The notes under the pieces are model-generated. The model made no database searches and was not told the DNA's origin. It was given only the letters and a program-made list of their open reading frames with translations. Made by a program: the position numbers and the translations under genes. Shown piece after piece: positions 20,525 to 33,700 of a stretch of DNA of 64,000 nt; the stretch's first letter is position 1; each line of letters begins with the position of its first letter. The stretch comes from Megaustenia siamemsis (Eukaryota; Mollusca; Gastropoda; Stylommatophora; Ariophantidae), in contig JAVIAB010000041.1 in assembly GCA_032433765.1 (NCBI GenBank), positions 82,273,928 to 82,337,927 of the forward strand, given 5' to 3'.

Positions 20525-21360
20525 CTTGTTCTTGTCACTTTGTGTGTGTGATGAAGTGATTGAGTTCCTTGTTCTATGTCACCTTGATGGTTGTGTGTGT
20601 GTGATGAAGTGATTGAGTTCCTAGTTCTATGTCACCTTGATGGTTGTGTGTGTGTGATGAAGTGATTGAGTTCCTTGTTCTATGTCACCTTGATGGTTGT
20701 GTGTGTGTGATGAAGTGATTGAGTTCCTAGTTCTATGTCACCTTGATGGTTGTGTGTGTGTGATGAAGTGATTGAGTTCCTAGTTCTATGTCACCTTGAT
20801 GGTTGTGTGTGTGTGATGAAGTGATTGAGTTCCTAGTACTATGTCACCTTGATGGTTGTGTGTGTGTGTGATGAAGTGATTGAGTTCCTAGTTCTATGTC
20901 ACCTTGATGGTTGTGTGTGTGTGATGAAGTGATTGAGTTCCTAGTTCTATGTCACCTTGATGGTTGTGTGTGTGTGTGATGAAGTGATTGAGTTCCTAGT
21001 TCTATGTCACCTTGATGGTTGTGTGTGTGTGTGATGAAGTGATTGAGTTCCTAGTTCTATGTCACCTTGATGGTTGTGTGTGTGTGTAATGAAGTGATTG
21101 AGTTCCTAGTTCTATGTCACCTTGATGGTTGTGTGTGTGTGATGAAGTGATTGAGTTCCTAGTTCTATGTCACCTTGATGGTTGTGTGTGTGTGTGATGA
21201 AGTGATTGAGTTCCTAGTTCTATGTCACCTTGATGGTTGTGTGTGTGTGTGATGAAGTGATTGAGTTCCTAGTTCTATGTCACCTTGATGGTTGTGTGTG
21301 TGTGTAATGAAGTGATTGAGTTCCTAGTTCTATGTCACCTTGATGGTTGTGTGTGTGTGA
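20525..21360. repeat. 53-55-bp minisatellite, about 15 copies
   Basis: The unit contains gatgaagtgattgagttcct, agttctatgtcaccttgatg and a variable (GT)n run that causes the 53/55 length change. It ends just before the acceptor region of the 50-nt exon. Confidence 0.95.
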
Positions 21361-21406
21361 TCATAGTTCCTGTGTCCAATCCTCATATTTACTGTCCACT
21401 TTACAG

Positions 21407-21456
21407 ATTGGGAAATTCACTGGCTTGAAGGCTGCCGTAGTTCTGGGAGGTGACAA
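21407..21456 (+). CDS. DDX54: DDX54 50-nt exon (IGKFTGLK...GGD)
   Basis: Acceptor ttacag ends at 21406; donor GTGAGT starts at 21457. The exon reads IGKFTGLKAAVVLGGD plus two bases (AA) of a Lys codon completed by the next exon. The GG is the conserved helicase GG motif. It is a very short exon, and the donor region is the seed of the 32-bp array that follows. The next exon, also tiny (42 nt), is 22.6 kb away. Confidence 0.95.
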
Positions 21457-21710
21457 GTGAGTAGTTTGTGACATGTGGAAGGTGACAAGTGAGTAGTTTG
21501 TGACATGTGGAAGGTGACAAGTGAGTAGTTTGTGACATGTGAAGGTGACAAGTGAGTAGTTTGTGACATGTGGAAGGTGACAAGTGAGTAGTTTGTGACA
21601 TGTGGAAGGTGACAACTGAGTAGTTTGTAAGATTTTGGAAGTGACAAATGAATAGTTTGTGATGTGTGAGAGATGACAAGTGAATCGTTTGTGACAGGTG
21701 ACAATTGAGT
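21449..21710. repeat. 32-bp minisatellite that repeats the 5' splice site
   Basis: The unit is ggtgacaagtgagtagtttg followed by tgacatgtggaa, and the first copy is the true exon-intron junction (GGTGACAA|GTGAGT). About five copies keep GTGAGT; the later ones are changed (gacaactgag, acaaatgaat, acaagtgaat). About eight copies in total, decaying away from the exon. Confidence 0.93.
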
Positions 21711-21783
21711 CAATCTTTTTTTTTTACCTGTTAAGTTTTGTATTTAAAAAAAAATGAATTGTTGCAGAAAACTTTACTTGTTC

Positions 21784-24700
21784 TGGTGGGATCACTTGGT
21801 TGTGTTGTAGACAACTGTCTGGTGGGATCACTTGGTTGTGTTGTAGACAACTGTCTGGTGGGATCACTTGGTTGTGTTGTAGACAACTGTCTGGTGGGAT
21901 CACTTGGTTGTGTTGTAGACAACAGTCTGGTGGGATCACTTGGTTGTGTTGTAGACAACAGTCTGGTGGGATCACTTGGTTGTGTTGTAGACAACAGTCT
22001 GGTGGGAGTCAGTGGTAGCTGGTTGTGTTGTAGACAATAGTCTGGTGGGAGTCAGTGGTAGCTGGTTGTGTTGTAGACAACAGTCTGGTGGGAGTCAGTG
22101 GTAGCTGGTTGTGTTGTAGACAACTGTCTGGTGGGAGTCAGTAGTAGCTGGTTGTGTTGTAGACAACAGTCTGGTGGGAGTCAGTGGTAGCTGGTTGTGT
22201 TGTAGACAATAGTCTGGTGGGAGTCAGTGGTAGCTGGTTGTGTTGTAGACAACTGTCTGGTGGGAGTCAGTAGTAGCTGGTTGTGTTGTAGACAACAGTC
22301 TGGTGGGAGTCAGTGGTAGCTGGTTGTGTTGTAGACAATAGTCTGGTGGGAGTCAGTGGTAGCTGGTTGTGTTGTAGACAACAGTCTGGTGGGAGTCAGT
22401 GGTAGCTGGTTGTGTTGTAGACAATAGTCTGGTGGGAGTCAGTGGTAGCTGGTTGTGTTGTAGACAACTGTCTGGTGGGAGTCAGTGGTAGCTGGTTGTG
22501 TTGTAGACAACAGTCTGGTGGGAGTCAGTGGTAGCTGGTTGTGTTGTAGACAACAGTCTGGTGGGAGTCAGTGGTAGCTGGTTGTGTTGTAGACAATAGT
22601 CTGGTGGGAGTCAGTGGTAGCTGGTTGTGTTGTAGACAATAGTCTGGTGGGAGTCAGTGGTAGCTGGTTGTGTTGTAGACAACTGTCTGGTGGGAGTCAG
22701 TGGTAGCTGGTTGTGTTGTAGACAACAGTCTGGTGGATCACTTGGTTGTGTTGTAGACAACAGTCTGGTGGGATCACTTGGTTGTGTTGTAGACAACAGT
22801 CTGGTGGGATCACTTGGTTGTGTTGTAGACAACAGTCTGGTGGGATCACTTGGTTGTGTTGTAGACAACAGTCTGGTGGGATCACTTGGTTGTGTTGTAG
22901 ACAACAGTCTGGTGGGATCACTTGGTTGTGTTGTAGACAACAGTCTGGTGGGATCACTTGGTTGTGTTGTAGACAACAGTCTGGTGGGATCACTTGGTTG
23001 TGTTGTAGACAACAGTCTGGTGGGATCACTTGGTTGTGTTGTAGACAACAGTCTGGTGGGAGTCAGTGGTAGCTGGTTGTGTTGTAGACAACTGTCTGGT
23101 GGGAGTCAGTGGTAGCTGGTTGTGTTGTAGACAACAGTCTGGTGGGAGTCAGTGGCAGCTGGTTGTGTTGTAGACAACAGTCTGGTGGGAGTCAGTGGTA
23201 GCTGGTTGTGTTGTAGACAACAGTCTGGTGGGAGTCAGTGGTAGCTGGTTGTGTTGTAGACAACAGTCTGGTGGGAGTCAGTGGTAGCTGGTTGTGTTGT
23301 AGACAACAGTCTGGTGGGAGTCAGTGGTAGCTGGTTGTGTTGTAGACAACAGTCTGGTGGGATCACTTGGTTGTGTTGTAGACAACAGTCTGGTGGGAGT
23401 CAGTGGTAGCTGGTTGTGTTGTAGACAATAGTCTGGTGGGAGTCAGTGGTAGCTGGTTGTGTTGTAGACAACAGTCTGGTGGGAGTCAGTGGTAGCTGGT
23501 TGTGTTGTAGACAACTGTCTGGTGGGAGTCAGTAGTAGCTGGTTGTGTTGTAGACAACAGTCTGGTGGGAGTCAGTGGTAGCTGGTTGTGTTGTAGACAA
23601 TAGTCTGGTGGGAGTCAGTGGTAGCTGGTTGTGTTGTAGACAACAGTCTGGTGGGAGTCAGTGGTAGCTGGTTGTGTTGTAGACAACAGTCTGGTGGGAG
23701 TCAGTGGTAGCTGGTTGTGTTGTAGACAATAGTCTGGTGGGAGTCAGTGGTAGCTGGTTGTGTTGTAGACAACTGTCTGGTGGGAGTCAGTGGTAGCTGG
23801 TTGTGTTGTAGACAACAGTCTGGTGGGAGTCAGTGGTAGCTGGTTGTGTTGTAGACAACAGTCTGGTGGGAGTCAGTGGTAGCTGGTTGTGTTGTAGACA
23901 ATAGTCTGGTGGAGTCAGTGGTAGCTGGTTGTGTTGTAGACAATAGTCTGGTGGGAGTCAGTGGTAGCTGGTTGTGTTGTAGACAACTGTCTGGTGGGAG
24001 TCAGTGGTAGCTGGTTGTGTTGTAGACAACAGTCTGGTGGGATCACTTGGTTGTGTTGTAGACAACAGTCTGGTGGGATCACTTGGTTGTGTTGTAGACA
24101 ACAGTCTGGTGGGATCACTTGGTTGTGTTGTAGACAACAGTCTGGTGGGATCACTTGGTTGTGTTGTAGACAACAGTCTGGTGGGATCACTTGGTTGTGT
24201 TGTAGACAACAGTCTGGTGGGATCACTTGGTTGTGTTGTAGACAACAGTCTGGTGGGATCACTTGGTTGTGTTGTAGACAACAGTCTGGTGGGATCACTT
24301 GGTTGTGTTGTAGACAACAGTCTGGTGGGATCACTTGGTTGTGTTGTAGACAACAGTCTGGTGGGAGTCAGTGGTAGCTGGTTGTGTTGTAGACAACTGT
24401 CTGGTGGGAGTCAGTGGTAGCTGGTTGTGTTGTAGACAACAGTCTGGTGGGAGTCAGTGGCAGCTGGTTGTGTTGTAGACAACAGTCTGGTGGGAGTCAG
24501 TAGTAGCTGGTTGTGTTGTAGACAACAGTCTGGTGGGAGTCAGTGGTAGCTGGTTGTGTTGTAGACAACAGTCTGGTGGGAGTCAGTGGTAGCTGGTTGT
24601 GTTGTAGACAACAGTCTGGTGGGAGTCAGTGGTAGCTGGTTGTGTTGTAGACAACAGTCTGGTGGGATCACTTGGTTGTGTTGTAGACAACAGTCTGGTG

Positions 24701-27700
24701 GGAGTCAGTGGTAGCTGGTTGTGTTGTAGACAATAGTCTGGTGGGAGTCAGTGGTAGCTGGTTGTGTTGTAGACAACAGTCTGGTGGGAGTCAGTGGTAG
24801 CTGGTTGTGTTGTAGACAACTGTCTGGTGGGAGTCAGTAGTAGCTGGTTGTGTTGTAGACAACAGTCTGGTGGGAGTCAGTGGTAGCTGGTTGTGTTGTA
24901 GACAATAGTCTGGTGGGAGTCAGTGGTAGCTGGTTGTGTTGTAGACAACAGTCTGGTGGGAGTCAGTGGTAGCTGGTTGTGTTGTAGACAACAGTCTGGT
25001 GGGATCACTTGGTTGTGTTGTAGACAACAGTCTGGTGGGAGTCAGTGGTAGCTGGTTGTGTTGTAGACAATAGTCTGGTGGGAGTCAGTGGTAGCTGGTT
25101 GTGTTGTAGACAACAGTCTGGTGGGAGTCAGTGGTAGCTGGTTGTGTTGTAGACAACTGTCTGGTGGGAGTCAGTAGTAGCTGGTTGTGTTGTAGACAAC
25201 AGTCTGGTGGGAGTCAGTGGTAGCTGGTTGTGTTGTGGACAATAGTCTGGTGGGAGTCAGTGGTAGCTGGTTGTGTTGTAGACAACTGTCTGGTGGGAGT
25301 CAGTAGTAGCTGGTTGTGTTGTAGACAACAGTCTGGTGGGAGTCAGTGGTAGCTGGTTGTGTTGTAGACAATAGTCTGGTGGGAGTCAGTGGTAGCTGGT
25401 TGTGTTGTAGACAATAGTCTGGTGGGAGTCAGTGGTAGCTGGTTGTGTTGTAGACAACTGTCTGGTGGGAGTCAGTGGTAGCTGGTTGTGTTGTAGACAA
25501 CAGTCTGGTGGGAGTCAGTGGTAGCTGGTTGTGTTGTAGACAACAGTCTGGTGGGAGTCAGTGGTAGCTGGTTGTGTTGTAGACAATAGTCTGGTGGGAG
25601 TCAGTGGTAGCTGGTTGTGTTGTAGACAACTGTCTGGTGGGAGTCAGTGGTAGCTGGTTGTGTTGTAGACAACAGTCTGGTGGGAGTCAGTGGTAGCTGG
25701 TTGTGTTGTAGACAACAGTCTGGTGGGAGTCAGTGGTAGCTGGTTGTGTTGTAGACAATAGTCTGGTGGGAGTCAGTGGTAGCTGGTTGTGTTGTAGACA
25801 ATAGTCTGGTGGGAGTCAGTGGTAGCTGGTTGTGTTGTAGACAACTGTCTGGTGGGAGTCAGTGGTAGCTGGTTGTGTTGTAGACAACAGTCTGGTGGGA
25901 TCACTTGGTTGTGTTGTAGACAACAGTCTGGTGGGATCACTTGGTTGTGTTGTAGACAACAGTCTGGTGGGATCACTTGGTTGTGTTGTAGACAACAGTC
26001 TGGTGGATCACTTGGTTGTGTTGTAGACAACAGTCTGGTGGGATCACTTGGTTGTGTTGTAGACAACAGTCTGGTGGGATCACTTGGTTGTGTTGTAGAC
26101 AACAGTCTGGTGGGAGTCAGTGGTAGCTGGTTGTGTTGTAGACAACTGTCTGGTGGGAGTCAGTGGTTGCTGGTTGTGTTGTAGACAACTGTCTGGTGGG
26201 AGTCAGTGGTAGCTGGTTGTGTTGTAGACAACTGTCTGGTGGGAGTTAGTGGTAGCTGGTTGTGTTGTAGACAACAGTCTGGTGGGAGTCAGTGGTAGCT
26301 GGTTGTGTTGTAGACAACAGTCTGGTGGGATCACTTGGTTGTGTTGTAGACAACAGTCTGGTGGGAGTCAGTGGTAGCTGGTTGTGTTGTAGACAATAGT
26401 CTGGTGGGAGTCAGTGGTAGCTGGTTGTGTTGTAGACAAGTCTGGTGGGAGTCAGTGGTAGCTGGTTGTGTTGTAGACAACTGTCTGGTGGGAGTCAGTA
26501 GTAGCTGGTTGTGTTGTAGACAACAGTCTGGTGGGAGTCAGTGGTAGCTGGTTGTGTTGTAGACAATAGTCTGGTGGGAGTCAGTGGTAGCTGGTTGTGT
26601 TGTAGACAACTGTCTGGTGGGAGTCAGTAGTAGCTGGTTGTGTTGTAGACAACAGTCTGGTGGGAGTCAGTGGTAGCTGGTTGTGTTGTAGACAATAGTC
26701 TGGTGGGAGTCAGTGGTAGCTGGTTGTGTTGTAGACAACAGTCTGGTGGGAGTCAGTGGTAGCTGGTTGTGTTGTAGACAATAGTCTGGTGGGAGTCAGT
26801 GGTAGCTGGTTGTGTTGTAGACAACTGTCTGGTGGGAGTCAGTGGTAGCTGGTTGTGTTGTAGACAACAGTCTGGTGGGAGTCAGTGGTAGCTGGTTGTG
26901 TTGTAGACAACAGTCTGGTGGGAGTCAGTGGTAGCTGGTTGTGTTGTAGACAATAGTCTGGTGGGAGTCAGTGGTAGCTGGTTGTGTTGTAGACAACTGT
27001 CTGGTGGGAGTCAGATGTAGCTGGTTGTGTTGTAGACAACTGTCTGGTGGGAGTCAGTGGTAGCTGGTTGTGTTGTAGACAACAGTCTGGTGGGATCACT
27101 TGGTTGTGTTGTAGACAACAGTCTGGTGGGATCACTTGGTTGTGTTGTAGACAACAGTCTGGTGGGATCACTTGGTTGTGTTGTAGACAACAGTCTGGTG
27201 GGATCACTTGGTTGTGTTGTAGACAACAGTCTGGTGGGATCACTTGGTTGTGTTGTAGACAACAGTCTGGTGGGATCACTTGGTTGTGTTGTAGACAACA
27301 GTCTGGTGGGATCACTTGGTTGTGTTGTAGACAACAGTCTGGTGGGAGTCAGTGGTAGCTGGTTGTGTTGTAGACAACAGTCTGGTGGGAGTCAGTGGTA
27401 GCTGGTTGTGTTGTAGACAACTGTCTGGTGGGAGTCAGTGGTAGCTGGTTGTGTTGTAGACAACAGTCTGGTGGGAGTCAGTGGTAGCTGGTTGTGTTGT
27501 AGACAACAGTCTGGTGGGAGTCAGTGGTAGCTGGTTGTGTTGTAGACAACAGTCTGGTGGGAGTCAGTGGTAGCTGGTTGTGTTGTAGACAACAGTCTGG
27601 TGGGATCACTTGGTTGTGTTGTAGACAACAGTCTGGTGGGAGTCAGTGGTAGCTGGTTGTGTTGTAGACAATAGTCTGGTGGGAGTCAGTGGTAGCTGGT

Positions 27701-30700
27701 TGTGTTGTAGACAACAGTCTGGTGGGAGTCAGTGGTAGCTGGTTGTGTTGTAGACAACTGTCTGGTGGGAGTCAGTAGCAGCTGGTTGTGTTGTAGACAA
27801 CAGTCTGGTGGGAGTCAGTGGTAGCTGGTTGTGTTGTAGACAATAGTCTGGTGGGAGTCAGTGGTAGCTGGTTGTGTTGTAGACAACTGTCTGGTGGGAG
27901 TCAGTAGTAGCTGGTTGTGTTGTAGACAACAGTCTGGTGGGAGTTAGTGGTAGCTGGTTGTGTTGTAGACAACAGTCTGGTGGGAGTCAGTGGTAGCTGG
28001 TTGTGTTGTAGACAACAGTCTGGTGGGATCACTTGGTTGTGTTGTAGACAACAGTCTGGTGGGAGTCAGTGGTAGCTGGTTGTGTTGTAGACAATAGTCT
28101 GGTGGGAGTCAGTGGTAGCTGGTTGTGTTGTAGACAAGTCTGGTGGGAGTCAGTGGTAGCTGGTTGTGTTGTAGACAACTGTCTGGTGGGAGTCAGTAGT
28201 AGCTGGTTGTGTTGTAGACAACAGTCTGGTGGGAGTCAGTGGTAGCTGGTTGTGTTGTAGACAATAGTCTGGTGGGAGTCAGTGGTAGCTGGTTGTGTTG
28301 TAGACAACTGTCTGGTGGGAGTCAGTAGTAGCTGGTTGTGTTGTAGACAACAGTCTGGTGGGAGTCAGTGGTAGCTGGTTGTGTTGTAGACAATAGTCTG
28401 GTGGGAGTCAGTGGTAGCTGGTTGTGTTGTAGACAACAGTCTGGTGGGAGTCAGTGGTAGCTGGTTGTGTTGTAGACAATAGTCTGGTGGGAGTCAGTGG
28501 TAGCTGGTTGTGTTGTAGACAACTGTCTGGTGGGAGTCAGTGGTAGCTGGTTGTGTTGTAGACAACAGTCTGGTGGGAGTCAGTGGTAGCTGGTTGTGTT
28601 GTAGACAACAGTCTGGTGGGAGTCAGTGGTAGCTGGTTGTGTTGTAGACAATAGTCTGGTGGGAGTCAGTGGTAGCTGGTTGTGTTGTAGACAACTGTCT
28701 GGTGGGAGTCAGTGTAGCTGGTTGTGTTGTAGACAACTGTCTGGTGGGAGTCAGTGGTAGCTGGTTGTGTTGTAGACAACAGTCTGGTGGGATCACTTGG
28801 TTGTGTTGTAGACAACAGTCTGGTGGGATCACTTGGTTGTGTTGTAGACAACAGTCTGGTGGGATCACTTGGTTGTGTTGTAGACAACAGTCTGGTGGGA
28901 TCACTTGGTTGTGTTGTAGACAACAGTCTGGTGGGATCACTTGGTTGTGTTGTAGACAACAGTCTGATGGGATCACTTGGTTGTGTTGTAGACAACAGTC
29001 TGGTGGGATCACTTGGTTGTGTTGTAGACAACAGTCTGGTGGGATCACTTGGTTGTGTTGTAGACAACAGTCTGGTGGGATCACTTGGTTGTGTTGTAGA
29101 CAACAGTCTGGTGGGATCACTTGGTTGTGTTGTAGACAACAGTCTGGTGGGATCACTTGGTTGTGTTGTAGACAACAGTCTGGTGGGATCACTTGGTTGT
29201 GTTGTAGACAACAGTCTGGTGGGATCACTTGGTTGTGTTGTAGACAACAGTCTGGTGGGAGTCAGTGGTAGCTGGTTGTGTTGTAGACAACAGTCTGGTG
29301 GAGTCAGTGGTAGCTGGTTGTGTTGTAGACAACTGTCTGGTGGGAGTCAGTGGTAGCTGGTTGTGTTGTAGACAACAGTCTGGTGGGAGTCAGTGGTAGC
29401 TGGTTGTGTTGTAGACAACAGTCTGGTGGGAGTCAGTGGTAGCTGGTTGTGTTGTAGACAACAGTCTGGTGGGAGTCAGTGGTAGCTGGTTGTGTTGTAG
29501 ACAACAGTCTGGTGGGATCACTTGGTTGTGTTGTAGACAACAGTCTGGTGGGAGTCAGTGGTAGCTGGTTGTGTTGTAGACAATAGTCTGGTGGGAGTCA
29601 GTGGTAGCTGGTTGTGTTGTAGACAACAGTCTGGTGGGAGTCAGTGGTAGCTGGTTGTGTTGTAGACAACTGTCTGGTGGGAGTCAGTAGCAGCTGGTTG
29701 TGTTGTAGACAACAGTCTGGTGGGAGTCAGTGGTAGCTGGTTGTGTTGTAGACAATAGTCTGGTGGGAGTCAGTGGTAGCTGGTTGTGTTGTAGACAACT
29801 GTCTGGTGGGAGTCAGTAGTAGCTGGTTGTGTTGTAGACAACAGTCTGGTGGGAGTTAGTGGTAGCTGGTTGTGTTGTAGACAACAGTCTGGTGGGAGTC
29901 AGTGGTAGCTGGTTGTGTTGTAGACAACAGTCTGGTGGGATCACTTGGTTGTGTTGTAGACAACAGTCTGGTGGGAGTCAGTGGTAGCTGGTTGTGTTGT
30001 AGACAATAGTCTGGTGGGAGTCAGTGGTAGCTGGTTGTGTTGTAGACAACAGTCTGGTGGGAGTCAGTGGTAGCTGGTTGTGTTGTAGACAACTGTCTGG
30101 TGGGAGTCAGTAGTAGCTGGTTGTGTTGTAGACAACAGTCTGGTGGGAGTCAGTGGTAGCTGGTTGTGTTGTGGACAATAGTCTGGTGGGAGTCAGTGGT
30201 AGCTGGTTGTGTTGTAGACAACTGTCTGGTGGGAGTCAGTAGTAGCTGGTTGTGTTGTAGACAACAGTCTGGTGGGAGTCAGTGGTAGCTGGTTGTGTTG
30301 TAGACAACAGTCTGGTGGGAGTCAGTGGCAGCTGGTTGTGTTGTAGACAACAGTCTGGTGGGAGTCAGTGGTAGCTGGTTGTGTTGTAGACAACAGTCTG
30401 GTGGGAGTCAGTGGTAGCTGGTTGTGTTGTAGACAACAGTCTGGTGGAGTCAGTGGTAGCTGGTTGTGTTGTAGACAACAGTCTGGTGGGAGTCAGTGGT
30501 AGCTGGTTGTGTTGTAGACAACAGTCTGGTGGGAGTCAGTAGTAGCTGGTTGTGTTGTAGACAACAGTCTGGTGGGAGTCAGTGGTAGCTGGTTGTGTTG
30601 TAGACAATAGTCTGGTGGGAGTCAGTGGTAGCTGGTTGTGTTGTAGACAATAGTCTGGTGGGAGTCAGTGGTAGCTGGTTGTGTTGTAGACAACTGTCTG

Positions 30701-33700
30701 GTGGGAGTCAGTGGTAGCTGGTTGTGTTGTAGACAACAGTCTGGTGGGATCACTTGGTTGTGTTGTAGACAACAGTCTGGTGGGATCACTTGGTTGTGTT
30801 GTAGACAACAGTCTGGTGGGATCACTTGGTTGTGTTGTAGACAACAGTCTGGTGGGATCACTTGGTTGTGTTGTAGACAACAGTCTGGTGGGATCACTTG
30901 GTTGTGTTGTAGACAACAGTCTGGTGGGATCACTTGGTTGTGTTGTAGACAACAGTCTGGTGGGAGTCAGTGGTAGCTGGTTGTGTTGTAGACAACTGTC
31001 TGGTGGGAGTCAGTGGTAGCTGGTTGTGTTGTAGACAACAGTCTGGTGGGAGTCAGTAGTAGCTGGTTGTGTTGTAGACAACAGTCTGGTGGGAGTCAGT
31101 GGTAGCTGGTTGTGTTGTAGACAACAGTCTGGTGGGAGTCAGTGGTAGCTGGTTGTGTTGTAGACAACAGTCTGGTGGGAGTCAGTGGTAGCTGGTTGTG
31201 TTGTAGACAACAGTCAGGTGGGAGTCAGTGGTAGCTGGTTGTGTTGTAGACAACAGTCTGGTGGGAGTCAGTGGTAGCTGGTTGTGTTGTAGACAACAGT
31301 CTGGTGGGAGTCAGTGGTAGCTGGTTGTGTTGTAGACAACATTCTGGTGGGAGTCAGTGGTAGCTGGTTGTGTTGTAGACAACAGTCTGGTGGGAGTCAG
31401 TGGTAGCTGGTTGTGTTGTAGACAACAGTCTGGTGGGAGTCAGTGGTAGCTGGTTGTGTTGTAGACAACAGTCTGGTGGGAGTCAGTGGTAGCTGGTTGT
31501 GTTGTAGACAACAGTCTGGTGGGAGTCAGTGGCAGCTGGTTGTGTTGTAGACAACAGTCTGGTGGGAGTCAGTGGTAGCTGGTTGTGTTGTAGACAACAG
31601 TCTGGTGGGAGTCAGTGGTAGCTGGTTGTGTTGTAGACAACAGTCTGGTGGGAGTCAGTGGTAGCTGGTTGTGTTGTAGACAACAGTCTGGTGGGAGTCA
31701 GTGGTAGCTGGTTGTGTTGTAGACAACTGTCTGGTGGGAGTCAGTGGTAGCTGGTTGTGTTGTAGACAACTGTCTGGTGGGAGTCAGTGGTAGCTGGTGG
31801 TGCTGTAGACAACTGTCTGGTGGGAGTCAGTGGTAGCTGGTGGTGCTGTAGACAACTGTCTGGTGGGAGTCAGTGGTAGCTGGTGGTGTTGTAGAGAACT
31901 GTCTGGTGGGAGTTAGTGGTAGCAGGTGGTGTTGTAGACAACTGTCTGGTGTGAGTTAGTGGTAGCTGGTTGTGTTGTAGACAACTGTCTGGTCGGATCA
32001 CTTGGTTGTGTTGTAGACAACAGTCTGGTGGGAGTCAGTGGTAGCTGGTTGTGTTGTAGACAACAGTCTGGTGGGAGTCAGTGGTAGCTGGTTGTGTTGT
32101 AGACAACAGTCTGGTGGGATCACTTGGTTGTGTTGTAGACAACAGTCTGGTGGGAGTCAGTGGTAGCTGGTTGTGTTGTAGACAACAGTCTGGTGGGATC
32201 ACTTGGTTGTGTTGTAGACAACAGTCTGGTGGGAGTCAGTGGTAGCTGGTTGTGTTGTAGACAATAGTCTGGTGGGAGTCAGTGGTAGCTGGTTGTGTTG
32301 TAGACAATAGTCTGGTGGGAGTCAGTGGTAGCTGGTTGTGTTGTAGACAACAGTCTGGTGGGATCACTTGGTTGTGTTGTAGACAACAGTCTGGTGGGAG
32401 TCAGTGGTAGCTGGTTGTGTTGTAGACAACAGTCTGGTGGGAGTCAGTGGTAGCTGGTTGTGTTGTAGACAACAGTCTGGTGGGAGTCAGTGGTAGCTGG
32501 TTGTGTTGTAGACAACAGTCTGGTGGGATCACTTGGTTGTGTTGTAGACAACAGTCTGGTGGGATCACTTGGTTGTGTTGTAGACAACAGTCTGGTGGGA
32601 GTCAGTGGTAGCTGGTTGTGTTGTAGACAACTGTCTGGTGGGAGTCAGTGGTAGCTGGTTGTGTTGTAGACAACTGTCTGGTGGGAGTCAGATGTAGCTG
32701 GTTGTGTTGTAGACAACAGTCTGGTGGGAGTCAGTGGTAGCTGGTTGTGTTGTAGACAACAGTCTGGTGGGAGTCAGTGGTAGCTGGTTGTGTTGTAGAC
32801 AACAGTCTGGTGGGAGTCAGTGGTAGCTGGTTGTGTTGTAGACAACAGTCTGGTGGGAGTCAGTAGTAGCTGGTTGTGTTGTAGACAACAGTCTGGTGGG
32901 AGTCAGTGGTAGCTGGTTGTGTTGTAAACAACAGTCTGGTGGGAGTCAGTAGTAGCTGGTTGTGTTGTAGACAACTGTCTGGTGGGAGTCAGTAGTAGCT
33001 GGTTGTGTTGTAGACAACTGTCTGGTGGGAGTCAGAGGTAGCTGGTTGTGTTGTAGACAACAGTCTGGTGGGAGTCAGTAGTAGCTGGTTGTGTTGTAGA
33101 CAACAGTCTGGTGGGAGTCAGTGGTAGCTGGTTGTGTTGTAGACAACAGTCTGGTGGGAGTCAGTGGTAGCTGGTTGTGTTGTAGACAACAGTCTGGTGG
33201 GAGTCAGTGGTAGCTGGTTGTGTTGTAGACAACAGTCTGGTGGGAGTCAGTGGTAGCTGGTTGTGTTGTAGACAACAGTCTGGTGGGAGTCAGTGGTAGC
33301 TGGTTGTGTTGTAGACAACAGTCTGGTGGGAGTCAGTGGTAGCTGGTTGTGTTGTAGACAACAGTCTGGTGGGAGTCAGTGGTAGCTGGTTGTGTTGTAG
33401 ACAACAGTCTGGTGGGATCACTTGGTTGTGTTGTAGACAACAGTCTGGTGGGAGTCAGTGGTAGCTGGTTGTGTTGTAGACAACAGTCTGGTGGGAGTCA
33501 GTGGTAGCTGGTTGTGTTGTAGACAACAGTCTGGTGGGAGTCAGTGGTAGCTGGTTGTGTTGTAGACAACAGTCTGGTGGGATCACTTGGTTGTGTTGTA
33601 GACAACAGTCTGGTGGGATCACTTGGTTGTGTTGTAGACAACTGTCTGGTGGGAGTCAGTGGTAGCTGGTTGTGTTGTAGACAACAGTCTGGTGGGAGTC

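Noticed and set aside
21738..31019. Many open frames such as repeats of IPPDCCLQHNQV or CVVDNSLVGSLG
   Set aside because: 36-bp units give in-frame 12-residue repeats on both strands. They start and stop exactly where the 36-bp runs change to 43-bp units.
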